DNA of 64,000 nucleotides from Chelydra serpentina (lineage: Eukaryota > Chordata > Testudines > Chelydridae): contig JBAIAC010000051.1 of assembly GCA_037349315.1 (NCBI GenBank), forward strand, positions 27,192,001 to 27,256,000. Direction: 5' to 3'. The notes under the pieces are model-generated. The model did not search any database. It had not been told where the DNA came from and was given only the letters and a program-made list of their open reading frames with translations. A program made the position numbers and the translations under genes. This document shows positions 45,689 through 57,098 of this stretch, piece by piece (the first letter of the stretch is position 1; each line of letters begins with the position of its first letter).

Positions 45689-46723
45689 AGACACTACATG
45701 CAACAATGCACTCGGGGAAAGTCCTCTATGGGGGCATCCCTGCCTTACCCGGTGGGGGTGAGGTGAGGGGGGTATTCCTATTTGGGCACCTACATAACAG
45801 CCACATTTTCAAAAGAGCTCAGCACCCAAGCTGCACCCTTTAAAATATAAATCTGGTCACTTTGGTGCCTAAATGGGAGCTGAACTGTTTGAAAATATGG
45901 CCCATGGTATGGAATTCTCTCTTACCAGGTGACTCCCTCTCCTCTCTGGTATTTTATTCATTCGTGCACCCCGAGCCCTGGGAGTGGTTTTATACCTGGT
46001 GGCACAGGAAGGGAAATCAGTTACCGTCTGTCCCATCCAGAAGTCACACCTGCTACTTTGTTAAAAGTACACTTGCCACAACCCTTGCTCACTTCGGCAA
46101 GTGGATCCTGGCCTGGTTAGGGTTAGATGTTCAGAGAACACCTGGTGAGCAGCACTATGGCAGGGAACTATGGCTGTTTGCAGGACCACTTGAGGCTATC
46201 GCTTTGGCTCTCTCAGAATCATTTCCCCCCTACACGTTCACTGCACCTTTTGCAAAGGTGGTTGGCTTTAAATGCACTCTGGGTTTATACAGTCTCTGTG
46301 GGATTCTTGTCCAGAGATTTCTCCAGTTCTCGCACAGTTTTATGGAAGACACAAAAGCCAGATAGAATCACATCCTGGGCTCCCTCCTTCCCAGGTTTAT
46401 TCTGCTTTGCTTTCCAGTTAAATGGATCTTCTGAGGGGGCAGAGAGGACAGTTTGCAGCAGTAAGATCCTACCAATATTCCTGTTTGTGTTCAAGTATAG
46501 TTCATGATTCCTGTGGATTCTTCTGTGGAGCCAAGAATTATTTGCATCCAAAGAAGAGGGAAAGCTCTGCTTTTCCACATCTGGTTCTCTCTTCTCTCCA
46601 TGCTTTGGGGCAGGCCTCCAAAGCACAGATACCTTGGAGACAGGCATGGAGAAGTGGCCAGACCAACACATGCACATGGCATTTTTCTAAATACAAGGTT
46701 GGTCCCTAGGCTTCCTGTCCAAG
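45689..46723. other. Unique sequence, nothing recognised
   Basis: A 167-codon open frame at 45862-46365 has no recognisable domain and overlaps other open frames. It is not supported as a gene. Confidence 0.5.
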
Positions 46724-46840
46724 ATCTCAAAGCACTGAACACACATGAATGAATTAACCCTAATTCCAGTGAGGTAGGTGATTATCAACCTAATTTTACA
46801 TATGGAGAAACTACCGCACAAAGAGGGGAAGGCTCAGGTC
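46724..46840 (+). repeat. Ancient MIR/CORE-like SINE fragment
   Basis: The order 'tctcaaagcactgaacacac', 'gaggtaggtgattatcaacc' and 'atggagaaactaccgcacaa' follows a remembered amniote SINE consensus. Confidence 0.5.
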
Positions 46841-47662
46841 CTCAAAGGTATTTAGGCAATGTTGTATTAATTTAGATGGAATATATAGGCTAAAGGTGTT
46901 AATATACCCAGTTACTGTTCAACATTGAACAATTTCAGACAAGGTTTGGGGTTTGATATACACAGACTTTAGCCTGCTTCCTACCCTAGCAAACACACCA
47001 GTAAACACTTTTTAAATCTTTTATTAGAGATACAGAAAAAAAGAAAACCAGGTAAAGTATTTGAAATATAAAGTAAGGCTATTATTTTAACCATTTTCTT
47101 CTTCTTTTTTATCTGGGGAGGAATTTTTAGAAGGGAAATCCTCTTTGTGTCAGAGTTTTTTAGATGGTGTTAAAAATGGCAATAAATATCCTTTTGGTGG
47201 AACAGAGAAGAACTTAGTTAAGATGGGCTGCAGCTGTTGTTAAAGTCCAATCCCGTTTCATAACAGACAAAACAAGACAAACAAACAAAAGGGACGAGAA
47301 AAGAACAGACAAGAGAGAAAATACAGCTTCTGTCTCTGGTGTTGACTTTCACTTGCAACCTTGCTGCTGGAGAAACAGAGGCCCAGCACACAATCTTATT
47401 AGCCACTCTAAGGCCTGGCAAACTTGCACCAGCATCGGGCTGTTTAGATCATTGCTTTTAGCTGCCTTTTTTTGGTCACAGGCTTACAGCAGTGTTGCAG
47501 CCTAGCCAGACACTTATTAGACAGAAAGAAAAAGGAGAGGGACAGGAAAGAGAAGAAATAAGGTGGGAAAGGAAAAGGACACATGAGGGGAGGGGAAGAA
47601 CGACAAAGTCTCCCATTCCACGTGTTGGTTGGGATTCAGCTGGAGATGGTTGGGATTCAGCT
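46841..47662. other. Spacer, nothing recognised
   Basis: AT-rich sequence without supported features. A short direct repeat ggttgggattcagctgg occurs just before the SINE (47629 and 47649). Confidence 0.45.
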
Positions 47663-47843
47663 GGGGGAGGGATAGCTCAGTGGTTTGAGCATTGGCCTGC
47701 TAAACCCAGTGTTGTAAGTTCAATCCTTGAGGGGGCCATTTAGGGATCTGGGTCAAAAATTGGGGATTGGTCCTGCTTTGAGCAGGGGGTTGGACTAGAT
47801 GACCTCCTAAGGTCCCTTCCAACTCTGAAATTCTATGATCTAT
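47663..47843 (+). repeat. Complete tRNA-derived SINE with CR1-like tail
   Basis: A tRNA-like head starts gggggagggatagctcagtg, with a Pol III A box at about 47671-47682 and a B box near 47718-47727 (gttcaatcct). A short tRNA-unrelated body follows, then 'ggtcctgctttgagcagggg ... ttccaactctgaaattctat', which is the 3' tail of CR1. This is the structure of the turtle tortoise/Cry SINE, mobilised by CR1 machinery. It is not a functional tRNA gene: there is no acceptor stem pairing into a cloverleaf, and it continues into the CR1 tail. Confidence 0.9.
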
Positions 47844-48300
47844 GGTGTTGTCATCTGAGACTGGATTCCTCTCCCTGGTCTGGTCAGAACATCGATTAGG
47901 ATGAAGAAGTTCCGGGTCCCAGGTGACCATGGAAGTTGGCAGCCACAGTGGAGAAGCTCACTTTTTCCCCCTTCTCTCACCTTTCAATCTGCCAGCGTTG
48001 CAACAGCCTCCATCTGTTGGTATTGTTTCCCCAAATTCTCCATTTTTAAACGCCCCCCCAAGGGAGTCCTAGGTGGATAGCCAATTCTTTTATTATTTTG
48101 TTCACCAACAGGCCTAACTTTTGGCACACCAATTTTGGCTTATTGCTTTTTGGTCTTACACTGTCTTATTTACTATGCATGAGTTTAACACAATCCTTGA
48201 GCTATATTAGTTGTTCGTCTTTTGGTTTGTATTGAGTTTTTTTGTCTCCCTTTTGCAACTTTTCCCATTCACATTTATTGCCGTAAGTTACTGTGACACT
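47844..48300. other. Spacer, nothing recognised
   Basis: No supported feature. Confidence 0.45.
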
Positions 48301-48314
48301 CCATCAACTTTCAC

Positions 48315-48533
48315 AAAAACAACGAGGAGTCCGGTGGTACCTTAAAGACTAACAGATTTATTTGGGCATAAGCTTTCGTGGGTAAAAAATCCGCTTCTTA
48401 GATGCATCTGAAGAAGTAGGTTGTTTAACCACGAAAGCTTATGCCCAAATAAATCTGTTAGTCTTTAAGATGCCACTGGACTCCTTGTTGTTTTTGTGGA
48501 TACAGACTAACATGGCTACCCCTCTGATACTTG
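48315..48533 (-). mobile_element. Foldback repeat family, copy 3 (near-perfect hairpin)
   Basis: On the minus strand it starts tatcagaggggtagccatg. The arms pair over about 85 bases: 48318-48390 reads as the reverse complement of about 48430-48500 with few mismatches, around 'atgcatctgaag'. It is flanked by 14-bp near-identical direct repeats ccatcaactttcac / ccatccactttcac (48301-48314 and 48534-48547). It is a different subfamily (octamer changes throughout) from copies 1 and 2. Confidence 0.88.
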
Positions 48534-48547
48534 CCATCCACTTTCAC

Positions 48548-49155
48548 TTCCTTTTTACATTTGAGTTTACAATTAAGGTAAATTTGCTGGCCCAATTATG
48601 ACAACAGCACCTAAAGTCCACTGAAATCAGTGGGAGCGGATAGTGTTTCCTACATACTTTTAAGGATCTGTGTTGAAGTGACTAGCTCAAGGTTGGACTG
48701 GGAGCTAGAGGCAGACCTGGCATGAGGTCCAGGGAATTCTAATTCCCACCCCCCCACACTCTGACCACCCCACTCCCTGAAGATCTGGCGACCCTTTGTC
48801 TGCTTAACTGATTTGCAACATTTGGACAAGCTGGGCTGGGTATTTCTTCATCTAGGCCTAGTGGCCACATGCTGATGGGAAGGGAACATGGGGAGAGGGG
48901 GGCAAGTGTATCTGCTGTGTCGGGGAAAGGGAGGTAGCTGGGCCTCTTGCCTTGGGTCAGGGATGAACCCCGCTGTTCCTAGCCGGGGAAGCGATCCCCA
49001 GAGTCTGCAGGGAGCCCCAGTCTGGGGACCGGCAGGCACTGACCTGCTAGGCGCTCTGCCCGGAACCGAGGGCTGCTCCTGGCCCGCAGCGACGTTCAGG
49101 CCCGGCTCCACAGCTGCCCCCACCCCATCTCTGCGCCCGGCTCCTGGGCAGGGCC
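48548..49155. other. Spacer before the SNTA1 promoter
   Basis: It becomes GC-rich from about 48880. No exon is supported. Confidence 0.45.
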
Positions 49156-49278
49156 TAGGATGACCAGATGTCCCGATTTTATAGGGACAGTCCTGATATT
49201 TGGGGCTTTTTCTTATATAGGCTCCTATTACCCCCGCCCCCTGTCCGGATTTTTCACCGTTGCTGTCTGGTCACCCTA
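49156..49278 (-). mobile_element. hAT-like MITE, family C, copy 4, in the SNTA1 5' flank
   Basis: A 123-bp element with ends taggatgaccaga and tctggtcaccta-type (tctggtcaccct + a) and a perfect 8-bp duplication gcagggcc (49148-49155 and 49279-49286). It lies 291 bp upstream of the SNTA1 start codon, inside GC-rich promoter-side sequence. Relative to copy 1 it is in reverse orientation. Confidence 0.93.
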
Positions 49279-49280
49279 GC

Positions 49281-49569
49281 AGGGCCCTGCCCTGATGCCC
49301 GCGGGCGCTGAGAGGCGGCTCCGAGAGGGTGGTCTGGGCGGTGCCCATGTGTCCCCCACAGCCCCGAGCGCCCCGGGGAGAGGAGAGGCGTGTCAGGGGC
49401 GGCTCCGTGGGCGGGGCGGCGGCTCGCTGCCCATGTGCCCGCGGGTCCCTCCCGGGGGCGGCGCCCTGAGGGTGGCTCGGTGCCCGATGCCCCCGCTCCG
49501 CGCCGTGCGCCCCGGCCCCTGGCAGGCGGGAGGCGGCGCAGCAGCAGCTATCCCAGGAATGCGCTGAAG
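49281..49569 (+). promoter_or_regulatory. CpG-rich SNTA1 promoter and 5' UTR
   Basis: Dense CpG and GC boxes (overlapping gggcgg at about 49409-49419) and no TATA box, as in broadly active vertebrate promoters. CpG-rich sequence continues through exon 1 to about 50240. The transcription start cannot be placed from sequence. The SNTA1 frame stays open upstream to an in-frame ATG at 49390. Confidence 0.7.
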
Positions 49570-49837
49570 ATGGCGGCCGGCAGGAGAGCCCCGAAGAGCG
49601 GGCTGCTGGAGCTGCGCGCCCCGGGCGAGCAGTGGCTGCGGGTCCTGGTCACTCTGGCCGAGGACTTCCTGACCGTGAGCCCCGGCAAGAGCGCGGGGGC
49701 CGAGGAGCCGCCGCCCGCCCCGGCGCAGCTGAACGGCGGGGAGCCGTGCGCCCAGGTGCCCGAGTCGCTCACCAACGTGAGGCGCACGGTGCGGATCGTG
49801 AAGCAGGACGTGGGGGGGCTCGGGATCAGCATCAAAG
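49570..49837 (+). CDS. SNTA1: Alpha-1-syntrophin, exon 1 (N terminus)
   Basis: Syntrophins are cytoplasmic adaptors that bind dystrophin at the membrane and hold channels and signalling proteins there through a PDZ domain. Exon 1 gives 89 codons plus one base, starting [17 protein letters not shown]. Residues from about 8 on form the first half of the PH domain that the PDZ domain splits. A variable Pro/Ala/Gly linker follows, then the PDZ beta-strand with the GLGISIK carboxylate-binding loop at the exon end. The start has a good Kozak context (A at -3, G at +4) and matches the alpha-1 N terminus (MASGRRAP in human, recalled) better than beta syntrophins. The upstream ATG at 49390 would add 60 unconserved-looking residues and is rejected. 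Donor atcaaag|gtgagg, phase 1. Confidence 0.93.
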
Positions 49838-52800
49838 GTGAGGGGCGCGGCAGAGGGCGAGGGCTTGCCCCGCCGCTGGCCTCGGGCGCTGGCCCTGCCC
49901 ACGTTGCTCCGGGGAGCAGGGTCCGTTCCCCGTGGGCTGAACCTGCCGCTTGGCTCGAGGGTCCTGCCCCGCCAGCGCCGGCACTGCCGGGCTCTCCCTG
50001 GTGGGCACCTTGCAGCGCCCAGCGCCGAGGCGCAGCTGGAGGCGGCCCGTGCCCTGTGGCACCCCGGGGAGTTGGCTAGTGCCTGACTAACTTCTGCGCG
50101 CGGCGGGTGCCAACTCCGTGTTTGCTAAAGCGGCTGTAGAGGATGCCCTGGGGGTGGTCACAGCCCCAGCCCCCCATCTCCCCCTCGTCCTGAGCTGGAG
50201 GGGCGCTTAGCGCGGCTCCAGCTGAGCTGCGGGTACGGAACCTGTCACTGCCGCGTGTGGCTGTTGGGGAAGTTGGAAACGGACAAGCGAATCCATCGGA
50301 GCCCCCCATCCTGCACTTGCCCGGAGGAGCAGAGTGAAATCGCTCCGGTCAGGTGTGTGCTTTCAGGGTTAGGCCTTAGGACTGTAACCCCTGCAGACGA
50401 GTGACAAGAGGGACACCTTGGCCGGTTCTGCTCCTTAATTTCTAAACTCGAAATGTCATGATTTTACAGAGCCCTGTCATATGCAGTGATTGAAAGTTGC
50501 AGCCTTCCAGCAGTGTATTTTTAGGTCTGTTATATCAGTTACACAGGCTGCATCAGCTCCCAGTTAAAGTGTTACCTTTACATACAAATATAACTTGGCA
50601 CTGCTCCTGCAAAGACTTACATACATACTTAATGTCCATGTGGTGAGCAATACCATGGAAGCCAAGTGGACTACTCACCGTGCATAAAGTTAAACACCTG
50701 CATAAACCTTTGCAGGATTGGAGCCATGGTTTCTTTAAAGTGCTTTTTTATGAGAGTTGTATGCTGGCAGGTTTACATGTTCATGCTGTAAATCTAGAAT
50801 GCAACAGAGGCCAAGGAAGATGTTTGATTATCCATGTGAGATCAGCTTGTGAACCTGAAATTGCCCATCACTTGCACTGTGTCTACCTAATCTTAGGTTA
50901 GACTGAGCATACAGAAAAAATGAGTGGATCTAATGCATCTAAACAGGGTTGGGTGCTATTGAACAGAAAGGTTAAACTGGATTGGGGGAGGAGGGGGGAG
51001 TTATTCTATAATAAATTAGTCCATGAAAGTGTAAAAAGAGCTGAGAATTATTCTCCCCTTACATCCCACATAATTCAGTTCATGTCACATTTGGTGTTTT
51101 TTAATTGTGAATTCTGGGGGTGGTTTGCATTTGCCCACTGGCTGGGCACTGGCATTGCATTTGTATTGTCCTGGCATTGATGTGAAAGGATGTTTTCCTG
51201 TTCTTTTATTGGCATTCCTGCACATTAGCCTGCAGCCTGCAACAGAGTTCTGGTCCAAAATACCATCACCCCTACCAAAATATATCTAAATAAAAATCCG
51301 CAGTCCACCACACTTACTGAATTGATCTCAGTGAAGGCTGCACTGTAAAAGCATCGCTATCCTCGTGATCAGCACAGCTCAAACGACCTCATTTGTGCAA
51401 CTTTGCTGCTCAGAGGAAGTCAGCACAGTGGCTGGAAGAAGCTCTGAGAAATATACAGTTTTAGCACAAAATGAATGGGGCTGTGAAGGTATAATTTTCT
51501 TTAAGCTGTAGGGTGCAGTTGTTTATTTTAACAGTTGATGCATCACAAGCCACACCTGGCAGACAGGCAGTTTTGACCTTCAAAATCCAAGATAGAGATA
51601 ATTCACCTTGTGGGGAATCTGAGTGAACTCAGAGAGGGCTGTTGACAGGAGGAGATGTTGGAAAACTGATCTATTGCCAGGCTGGCTTCGGCCCATTAAT
51701 AGATACTGGGTGTGGTTCACATTTCCACAGAATTAAAGCCAATGCAGGAGCCAGGTCAGTCTCTTTCAAATGTTAAAGAGTTGGTGTTCTTGCCTCTGGA
51801 ACTTACGTGGGATGGAGAAGAGGAAAGGACAGGGCACATCTGGGAGCTGAATAAAGCAGAAAAAAGCTAGCAACTGGCCCAAATGCACCATTCCCCCTAT
51901 TTCCTTCTTTAGAGAAGTCTTTAATTTAAGTCTTTAATCTAATAATAATCTGATTCTTTTGTGTCTGTTTTGCCCTTAATCCACATCCCTCTCTCCCTCT
52001 CTCTGTTTTGCAGTTGAGATGACTCCAGCCTTAGAGAGCTGTTACCATATATTGATCTTTTCCAATTACAGATCTTCAATGTTGGTGGTGCGGGGGGATG
52101 CTAAGGAGGAGATTCCTCATTATAGAAATATGGAACTGGGCCCACATTGTGAGTTCAGTCTCTTGAGGGAGGAGTCTTTATCCATGCATCCCACAAGCCC
52201 TTGTTTAATAAAGTCTGTACAGCAAAGCAAAAACATAACTTCTTTCGATATAGTCACAAAACTAACAGAGCTCAGTTTGGTTCAGTGAAGGCTAGAGCTC
52301 TGTCCCTGTTCTATCTCAGCTGAGTCCTTGCCGAAATGTTCCTATCCATGCTACCAGTGGCAAAAAATGTGGACATCTATATCCAGATACTCAAGTGTTC
52401 ATTTGGCTGCCAGATGGGAGATGAGCTCTTTGGAAAATGTGGCTGCTGGAGTGGTAGCATATCCAGCATCTGTTTAGAGTGACTAGTCTGATATAATTGA
52501 TTCTTCTGTGCCTTCTTCATGCTTTCCCCACTGCTGGAGGGGCTTCTTTATGGAGGCATACCATGCAAAATCCATGTGTTACACAGAAACGTGCTCCAAT
52601 CCTTTTACATTGCCCAGATACGGGACTCCCCTTTTGCCTTCAATCTACTGATTACATATATAAGTGCTATTAAGAGCTAGGGATAGTTAATAATCGTAAT
52701 AAAAAAGTCACTAAAACCTTCAAGATGTGCATTTTTGTAAATCCTGAGCATCAACATGGCCTTGTTTTTATAATCTTTGTCCTCCCTTCCTCGATTCCAG

Positions 52801-53369
52801 TCCCACCGTTTCTCTGCTCCCTTTTCTGTGTCTTGTCTGAATTTTAGAGTGTAAGCTCTTTGGCTATTCTGGGGCGGGTTTCACTGGCTCACTTCCATCC
52901 CGGACCTGAGAAACTTTTTTGTTGAAACTGATGGTGTCCGCAAATCAATTCTGTGCTGATGAATAGGCACTTTCCATGAAAAAAAGTTCTGTCTAAAAAT
53001 TCCCACCCAGCTCTTGTTAGCACTAAGGTGCTCCTTCCTAGGAGAAATGTTACTCCGTTCAGTTAACGCTTCATTTTTACAATGACACGTGCAAAAGCAA
53101 AGTAATAACAATCCAAACTGGGAGCCATAAACCATCGTAGCTGGTCATGCAGATGTGAAGGTGACCGTCAGTGCCTTGTAGGGTGGACAGGGCATGGCGA
53201 GAGGCACTACAAAATGACACTTTTCCGTTCAAATGCAATAAATGTCATAGTTGAACATCAGACGTTCCTACCAAAAATGAACACTGACAGGAATCTCTAG
53301 GTGGCTTTCATTTCGCCAAGGAAACAGATGGGACTCCAACAGCCTCCCTGGAAGCGCACACCTAGGTTT

Positions 53370-53430
53370 ATCCCAGTGGTTCTCACACTTTTTCGTGCTG
53401 TAGACTACTTCCTGTGCCCCCCTCCTTCCA
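53370..53430 (+). repeat. Fragment of a family F-like hAT end
   Basis: 'cagtggttctcacacttttt' resembles the left end of the element at 17540. No matching right end was found, so it is truncated. Confidence 0.45.
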
Positions 53431-54689
53431 GCTCAGAGTGAGTGGAGAGCTGGAGACTATTACTCTATCTGGCTAGGTTCTGTTGCCAGACTTCTCACCA
53501 GAGGAGCTTAGGCCCACGTTCTCAAAGTTAGGTAGGACCCTAACTCCCATTGATTTTGAGTTCATCCTGTTGATTTGAGTGCCTTAAAAGTTTTACCAAA
53601 CAAACACAGAAATACCCCTTTCCAATCCCCTCCTCCCCCTGTACTAGCCTTCCTTATTGCAGTGTTGGAGTGCCTCGCAAATGGAAATGTATTTCTCCTC
53701 CCAACCCCATTGTGTGGGACTGTTATCCCCATTGTACAGGTGGGGAGCTGTGATAAATGAAAGCGGGGGCGGGGGTGCTCCCTTTTATGGACCCAGCCAG
53801 CCAGTTAGCTATAAAATCTCTCTTAGTAGCTGTTCTCTACTTGCTTTACCTGTAAAGGGTTAAAAGTCACTGTTATGCATAGGTAAAGGGAAGGGAGTGG
53901 GCACCTGTCCAAAAGAGCCAATGGGAAGGCTAGAACTTTTTGAAATTGAAAGAAGACTCCCCTTTTGTTTGTCTGTTGTTGTTCTCTGGGAGAGGCAGAC
54001 AGGGCTGCAGTTATGCTGTAAGAAGCTTTGGGCCAGGTATGAAAAATCATCGGTATCATACCTAGAAACTACTCATTTGAAATCCCAGATATGTAAGTAG
54101 ATCAGGAAATATCTAGGAAGATACAATTAGGTTTATCTCCTTTTATTTCTTTATGGCTTGTGGACTCCTGTATGCTAACCCCAAATGCTTTTGTTTTGCT
54201 TGTAACCTTTAAGATGGACCTCACGAAAGTTATTCTTGATTATTAATCCTTGTAAGTGGTTTTTTTTAAATCTAGCAACAGCCTGAGTTTCCAGATGTAT
54301 TCTCTTTCTTTTTGTTTTTAATAATATTTACCTTTTTTAAGAACAGGATTGGGTTTTTGTGTCCCAAGAGGTTTGTGCGCATATTGTTTAATTAGCTAGT
54401 GGCAATAGCTGATTTCCTTTGTTTTTCTTTCTCAGCTCTTACCTGGAGGTTGTGGGGAGAGGGAGAAAGGGCTTGAGGGTACCCCACAGGAAGGAATTCC
54501 AAAGTGCACCTTCCTGGGTCCTCAAGGGGTTTTGCATTTGGTTGGTGGCAGCATCTACCCATCCAAGGTCAGAGAAAAACTGTAACCTTGAGAGTTTAAC
54601 ACAAGCCTGGAGTGGCCAGTATTAATTTTTAGAATCCTTGCGGGCCCCCACCTTCTGCACTCAAAGTGCCAGAGTGGGGAATCAGCCTT

Positions 54690-54805
54690 GACAGGAGCTG
54701 AGGCTCAGAGAGAAACTAGGTGACTTGACCAAGGTCACACAGCCTGTTGCAGAGTTGGGAATTGAATTCAGGGTCCCAAGTATCAGGCTAGTGCCTTAAC
54801 CTCTC
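54690..54805 (-). repeat. MIR/CORE-like SINE
   Basis: The phrases 'gaggctcagagagaaactag', 'tgacttgaccaaggtcacac' and 'aattgaattcagggtccca' follow the MIR order seen across amniotes (remembered consensus), with the Pol III head on the right. Confidence 0.7.
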
Positions 54806-54903
54806 TTCCCCTCCAGCTCCTGCTGGGCATTTGTTCACGGTTCATCTTAATGGAGATATGCCAATCTCCTAGAACTGGAACGACCTTGAAAGGTCATTGA
54901 GTC

Positions 54904-57098
54904 AATAGAATCATAGAATCATAGAATCTCAGGGTTGGAAGGGACCTCAGGAGGTCATCTAGTCCAACCCCCTGCTCAAAGCAGGACCAACCCCAACTAG
55001 ATCATCCCAGCCAGGGCTTTGTCAAGCCTGACCTTAAAAACCTCTAAGGAAGGAGATTCCACCACCTCCCTAGGTAACCCATTCCAGTGCTTCACCACCC
55101 TACTAGTGAAAAAGTTTTTCCTAATATCCAACCTAAACCTCCCCCTCTGCAACTTGAGACCATTACTCCTTGTTCTGTCATCTTCTACCACTGAGAACAG
55201 TCTAGATCCATCCTCTTTGGAACCCCCTTTCAGGTAGTTGAAAGCAGCTATCAAATCCCCCCTCACTCTTCTCTTCTGCAGGCTAAACAATCCCAGTTCC
55301 CTCAGCCTCTCCTCATAAGTCACGTGCTCCAGCCGCCTAATCATTTTTGTTGCCCTCCGTTGGACTCTTTCCAATTTATCCACATCCTTCTTGTAGTGTG
55401 GGGCCCAAAACTGGACACAGTACTCCAAATGAGGCCTCACCAGTGCCGAATAGAGGGGAATAATCACATCCCTCGATCTGCTGGAAATGCCCCTACTTAT
55501 ACAGCCCAAAATGCCGTTAGCCTTCTTGGCAACAAGGGCACACTGTTGACTCATATTCAGCTTTTCATCCACTGTAACCCCTAGGTCCTTTTCTGCAGAA
55601 CTGCTGCCCAGCCATTCGGTCCCTAGTCTGTAGCAGTGCATGGGATTCTTCCGTCCTAAGTGCAGGACTCTGCACTTGTCCTTGTTGAACCTCATCAGAT
55701 TTCTTTTGGCCCAATCCTCTAATTTGTCTAGGTCCCTCTGTATCCTGTCCCTACCCTCCAGCGTATCAACCACTCCTCCCAGTTTAGTGTCATCTGCAAA
55801 CTTGCTAAGGGTGCAGTCCACACCATCCTCCAGATCGTTGATGAAGATCTTGAACAAAACCGGCCCCAGCACCGACCCTTGGGGCACTCCACTTGATACC
55901 GGCTGCCAACTAGACATGGAGCCATTGATCACTACCCGTTGAGCCCAACCATCTAGCCAGTTTTCTATCCACCTTACCGTCCATTCATCCAGCCCATACT
56001 TCTTTAACTTGCTGGCAAGAACACTGTGGGAGACTGTATCAAAAGCTTTGCTAAAATCAAGAAATAGCACATCCACTGTTTTCCCCTCATCCACAGAGCC
56101 AGTTATCTCATCATAGAAGGCAATTAGGTTAGTCAGGCATGACTTGCCCTTGGTGAATCCATGCTGACTGTTCCTGATCACTTTCCCCTCCTTTAAGTGG
56201 TTCAGAATTGATTCCTTGAGGACCTGTTCCATGATTTTTCCAGGGACTGAGGTGAGACTGACTGGCCTGTAGTTCCCCGGATCTTCCTTCTTCCCTTTTT
56301 TAAAGATGGGCACTACATTAGCTTTTTTCCAGTCATCCGGGACCTCCCCCGATTGCCATGATTTGTCAAAGATAATGGCCAATGGCTCTGCAATCACATC
56401 GGCCAACTCCTTTAGCACCCTCGGATGCAGTGCATCCGGCCCCATGGACTTGTGTTCGTCTAGCTTTTCTAAATAGTCCCGAACTACTTCTTTCTCCACA
56501 GAGGGCTGGTCACCTCCTCCCCATACCGTGCTGCGGAGTGCAGCCGCCTGGGAGCTGACCTTGTCTGTGAAGACAGAGGCAAAAAAAGCATTGAGTACAC
56601 TAGCTTTCTCCACATCCTCTGTCACTAGGTTCCCTCCCTCATTCAGCAAGGGGCCCACACTTTCCTTGACTTTCTTCTTGTTGCTCACATACCTGAAGAA
56701 ACCCTTCTTGTTACTCCTAACATCTCCAGCTAGCTGCAACTCTAAGTGTGATTTGGCCTTCCTAATTTCACTCCTGCATGCCTGAACAATATTTTTATAC
56801 TCCTCTCTGGTCATTTGTCCAATCTTCCACTTCTTGTAAGCTGCTTTTTTGTGTTTAAGACGAGCAAGGATTTCACTGTTAAGCCAAGCTGGTCGCCTGC
56901 CATATTTACTTTTCTTTCTACACATCGGGATGGTTTGTTCCTGCAACCTCAATAAGGATTCTTTAAAATACAGCCTTTTTTCCTCGACTCCTTTCCCCCT
57001 CATGTTATTCTCCCAGGGGACCTTGCCCATCAGTTCCCTGAGGGAGTCAAAGTCTGCTTTTCTGAAGTCCAGGCTCTGTATTCTACTGCTCTCCTTTC
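54904..57098 (-). mobile_element. Young 5'-truncated CR1 LINE
   Basis: About 2.2 kb. The 3' end carries three atagaatc-type octamers at 54904-54930, then the 3' untranslated region and an open ORF2. The 5' end stops before the endonuclease domain, near 57098. A 4-bp repeat agtc on both sides (54900-54903 and 57099-57102) may be the target duplication. It interrupts a SINE, so it is younger than that SINE. Confidence 0.9.
54997..57030 (-). CDS. CR1 ORF2 reverse transcriptase, N-terminally truncated
   Basis: A 677-residue uninterrupted frame of a CR1 non-LTR retrotransposon, which copies its RNA into a nicked chromosome. The RT domain begins near residue 235 ([12 protein letters not shown]). 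Motif A is [14 protein letters not shown] at 322-335. [11 protein letters not shown] block is at 381-390. The catalytic box is FADDTKLGG at 411-419. The thumb and C-terminal region end at the family's usual DKALAGMI followed by a stop. The apurinic endonuclease that normally precedes it is missing because of 5' truncation, so the copy cannot move by itself. Met1 is an internal Met of the full protein. No frameshift or stop shows, which implies a recent insertion. Confidence 0.9.
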   Translation of the reverse strand: MGKVPWENNMRGKGVEEKRLYFKESLLRLQEQTIPMCRKKSKYGRRPAWLNSEILARLKHKKAAYKKWKIGQMTREEYKNIVQACRSEIRKAKSHLELQLAGDVRSNKKGFFRYVSNKKKVKESVGPLLNEGGNLVTEDVEKASVLNAFFASVFTDKVSSQAAALRSTVWGGGDQPSVEKEVVRDYLEKLDEHKSMGPDALHPRVLKELADVIAEPLAIIFDKSWQSGEVPDDWKKANVVPIFKKGKKEDPGNYRPVSLTSVPGKIMEQVLKESILNHLKEGKVIRNSQHGFTKGKSCLTNLIAFYDEITGSVDEGKTVDVLFLDFSKAFDTVSHSVLASKLKKYGLDEWTVRWIENWLDGWAQRVVINGSMSSWQPVSSGVPQGSVLGPVLFKIFINDLEDGVDCTLSKFADDTKLGGVVDTLEGRDRIQRDLDKLEDWAKRNLMRFNKDKCRVLHLGRKNPMHCYRLGTEWLGSSSAEKDLGVTVDEKLNMSQQCALVAKKANGILGCISRGISSRSRDVIIPLYSALVRPHLEYCVQFWAPHYKKDVDKLERVQRRATKMIRRLEHVTYEERLRELGLFSLQKRRVRGDLIAAFNYLKGGSKEDGSRLFSVVEDDRTRSNGLKLQRGRFRLDIRKNFFTSRVVKHWNGLPREVVESPSLEVFKVRLDKALAGMI

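Noticed and set aside
45862..46365. 167-codon open frame
   Set aside because: No domain, no splice or promoter context, and overlapping frames on both strands.
47663..47735. tRNA gene
   Set aside because: A and B boxes are present but the sequence continues into a SINE body and a CR1 tail and does not close into a cloverleaf.
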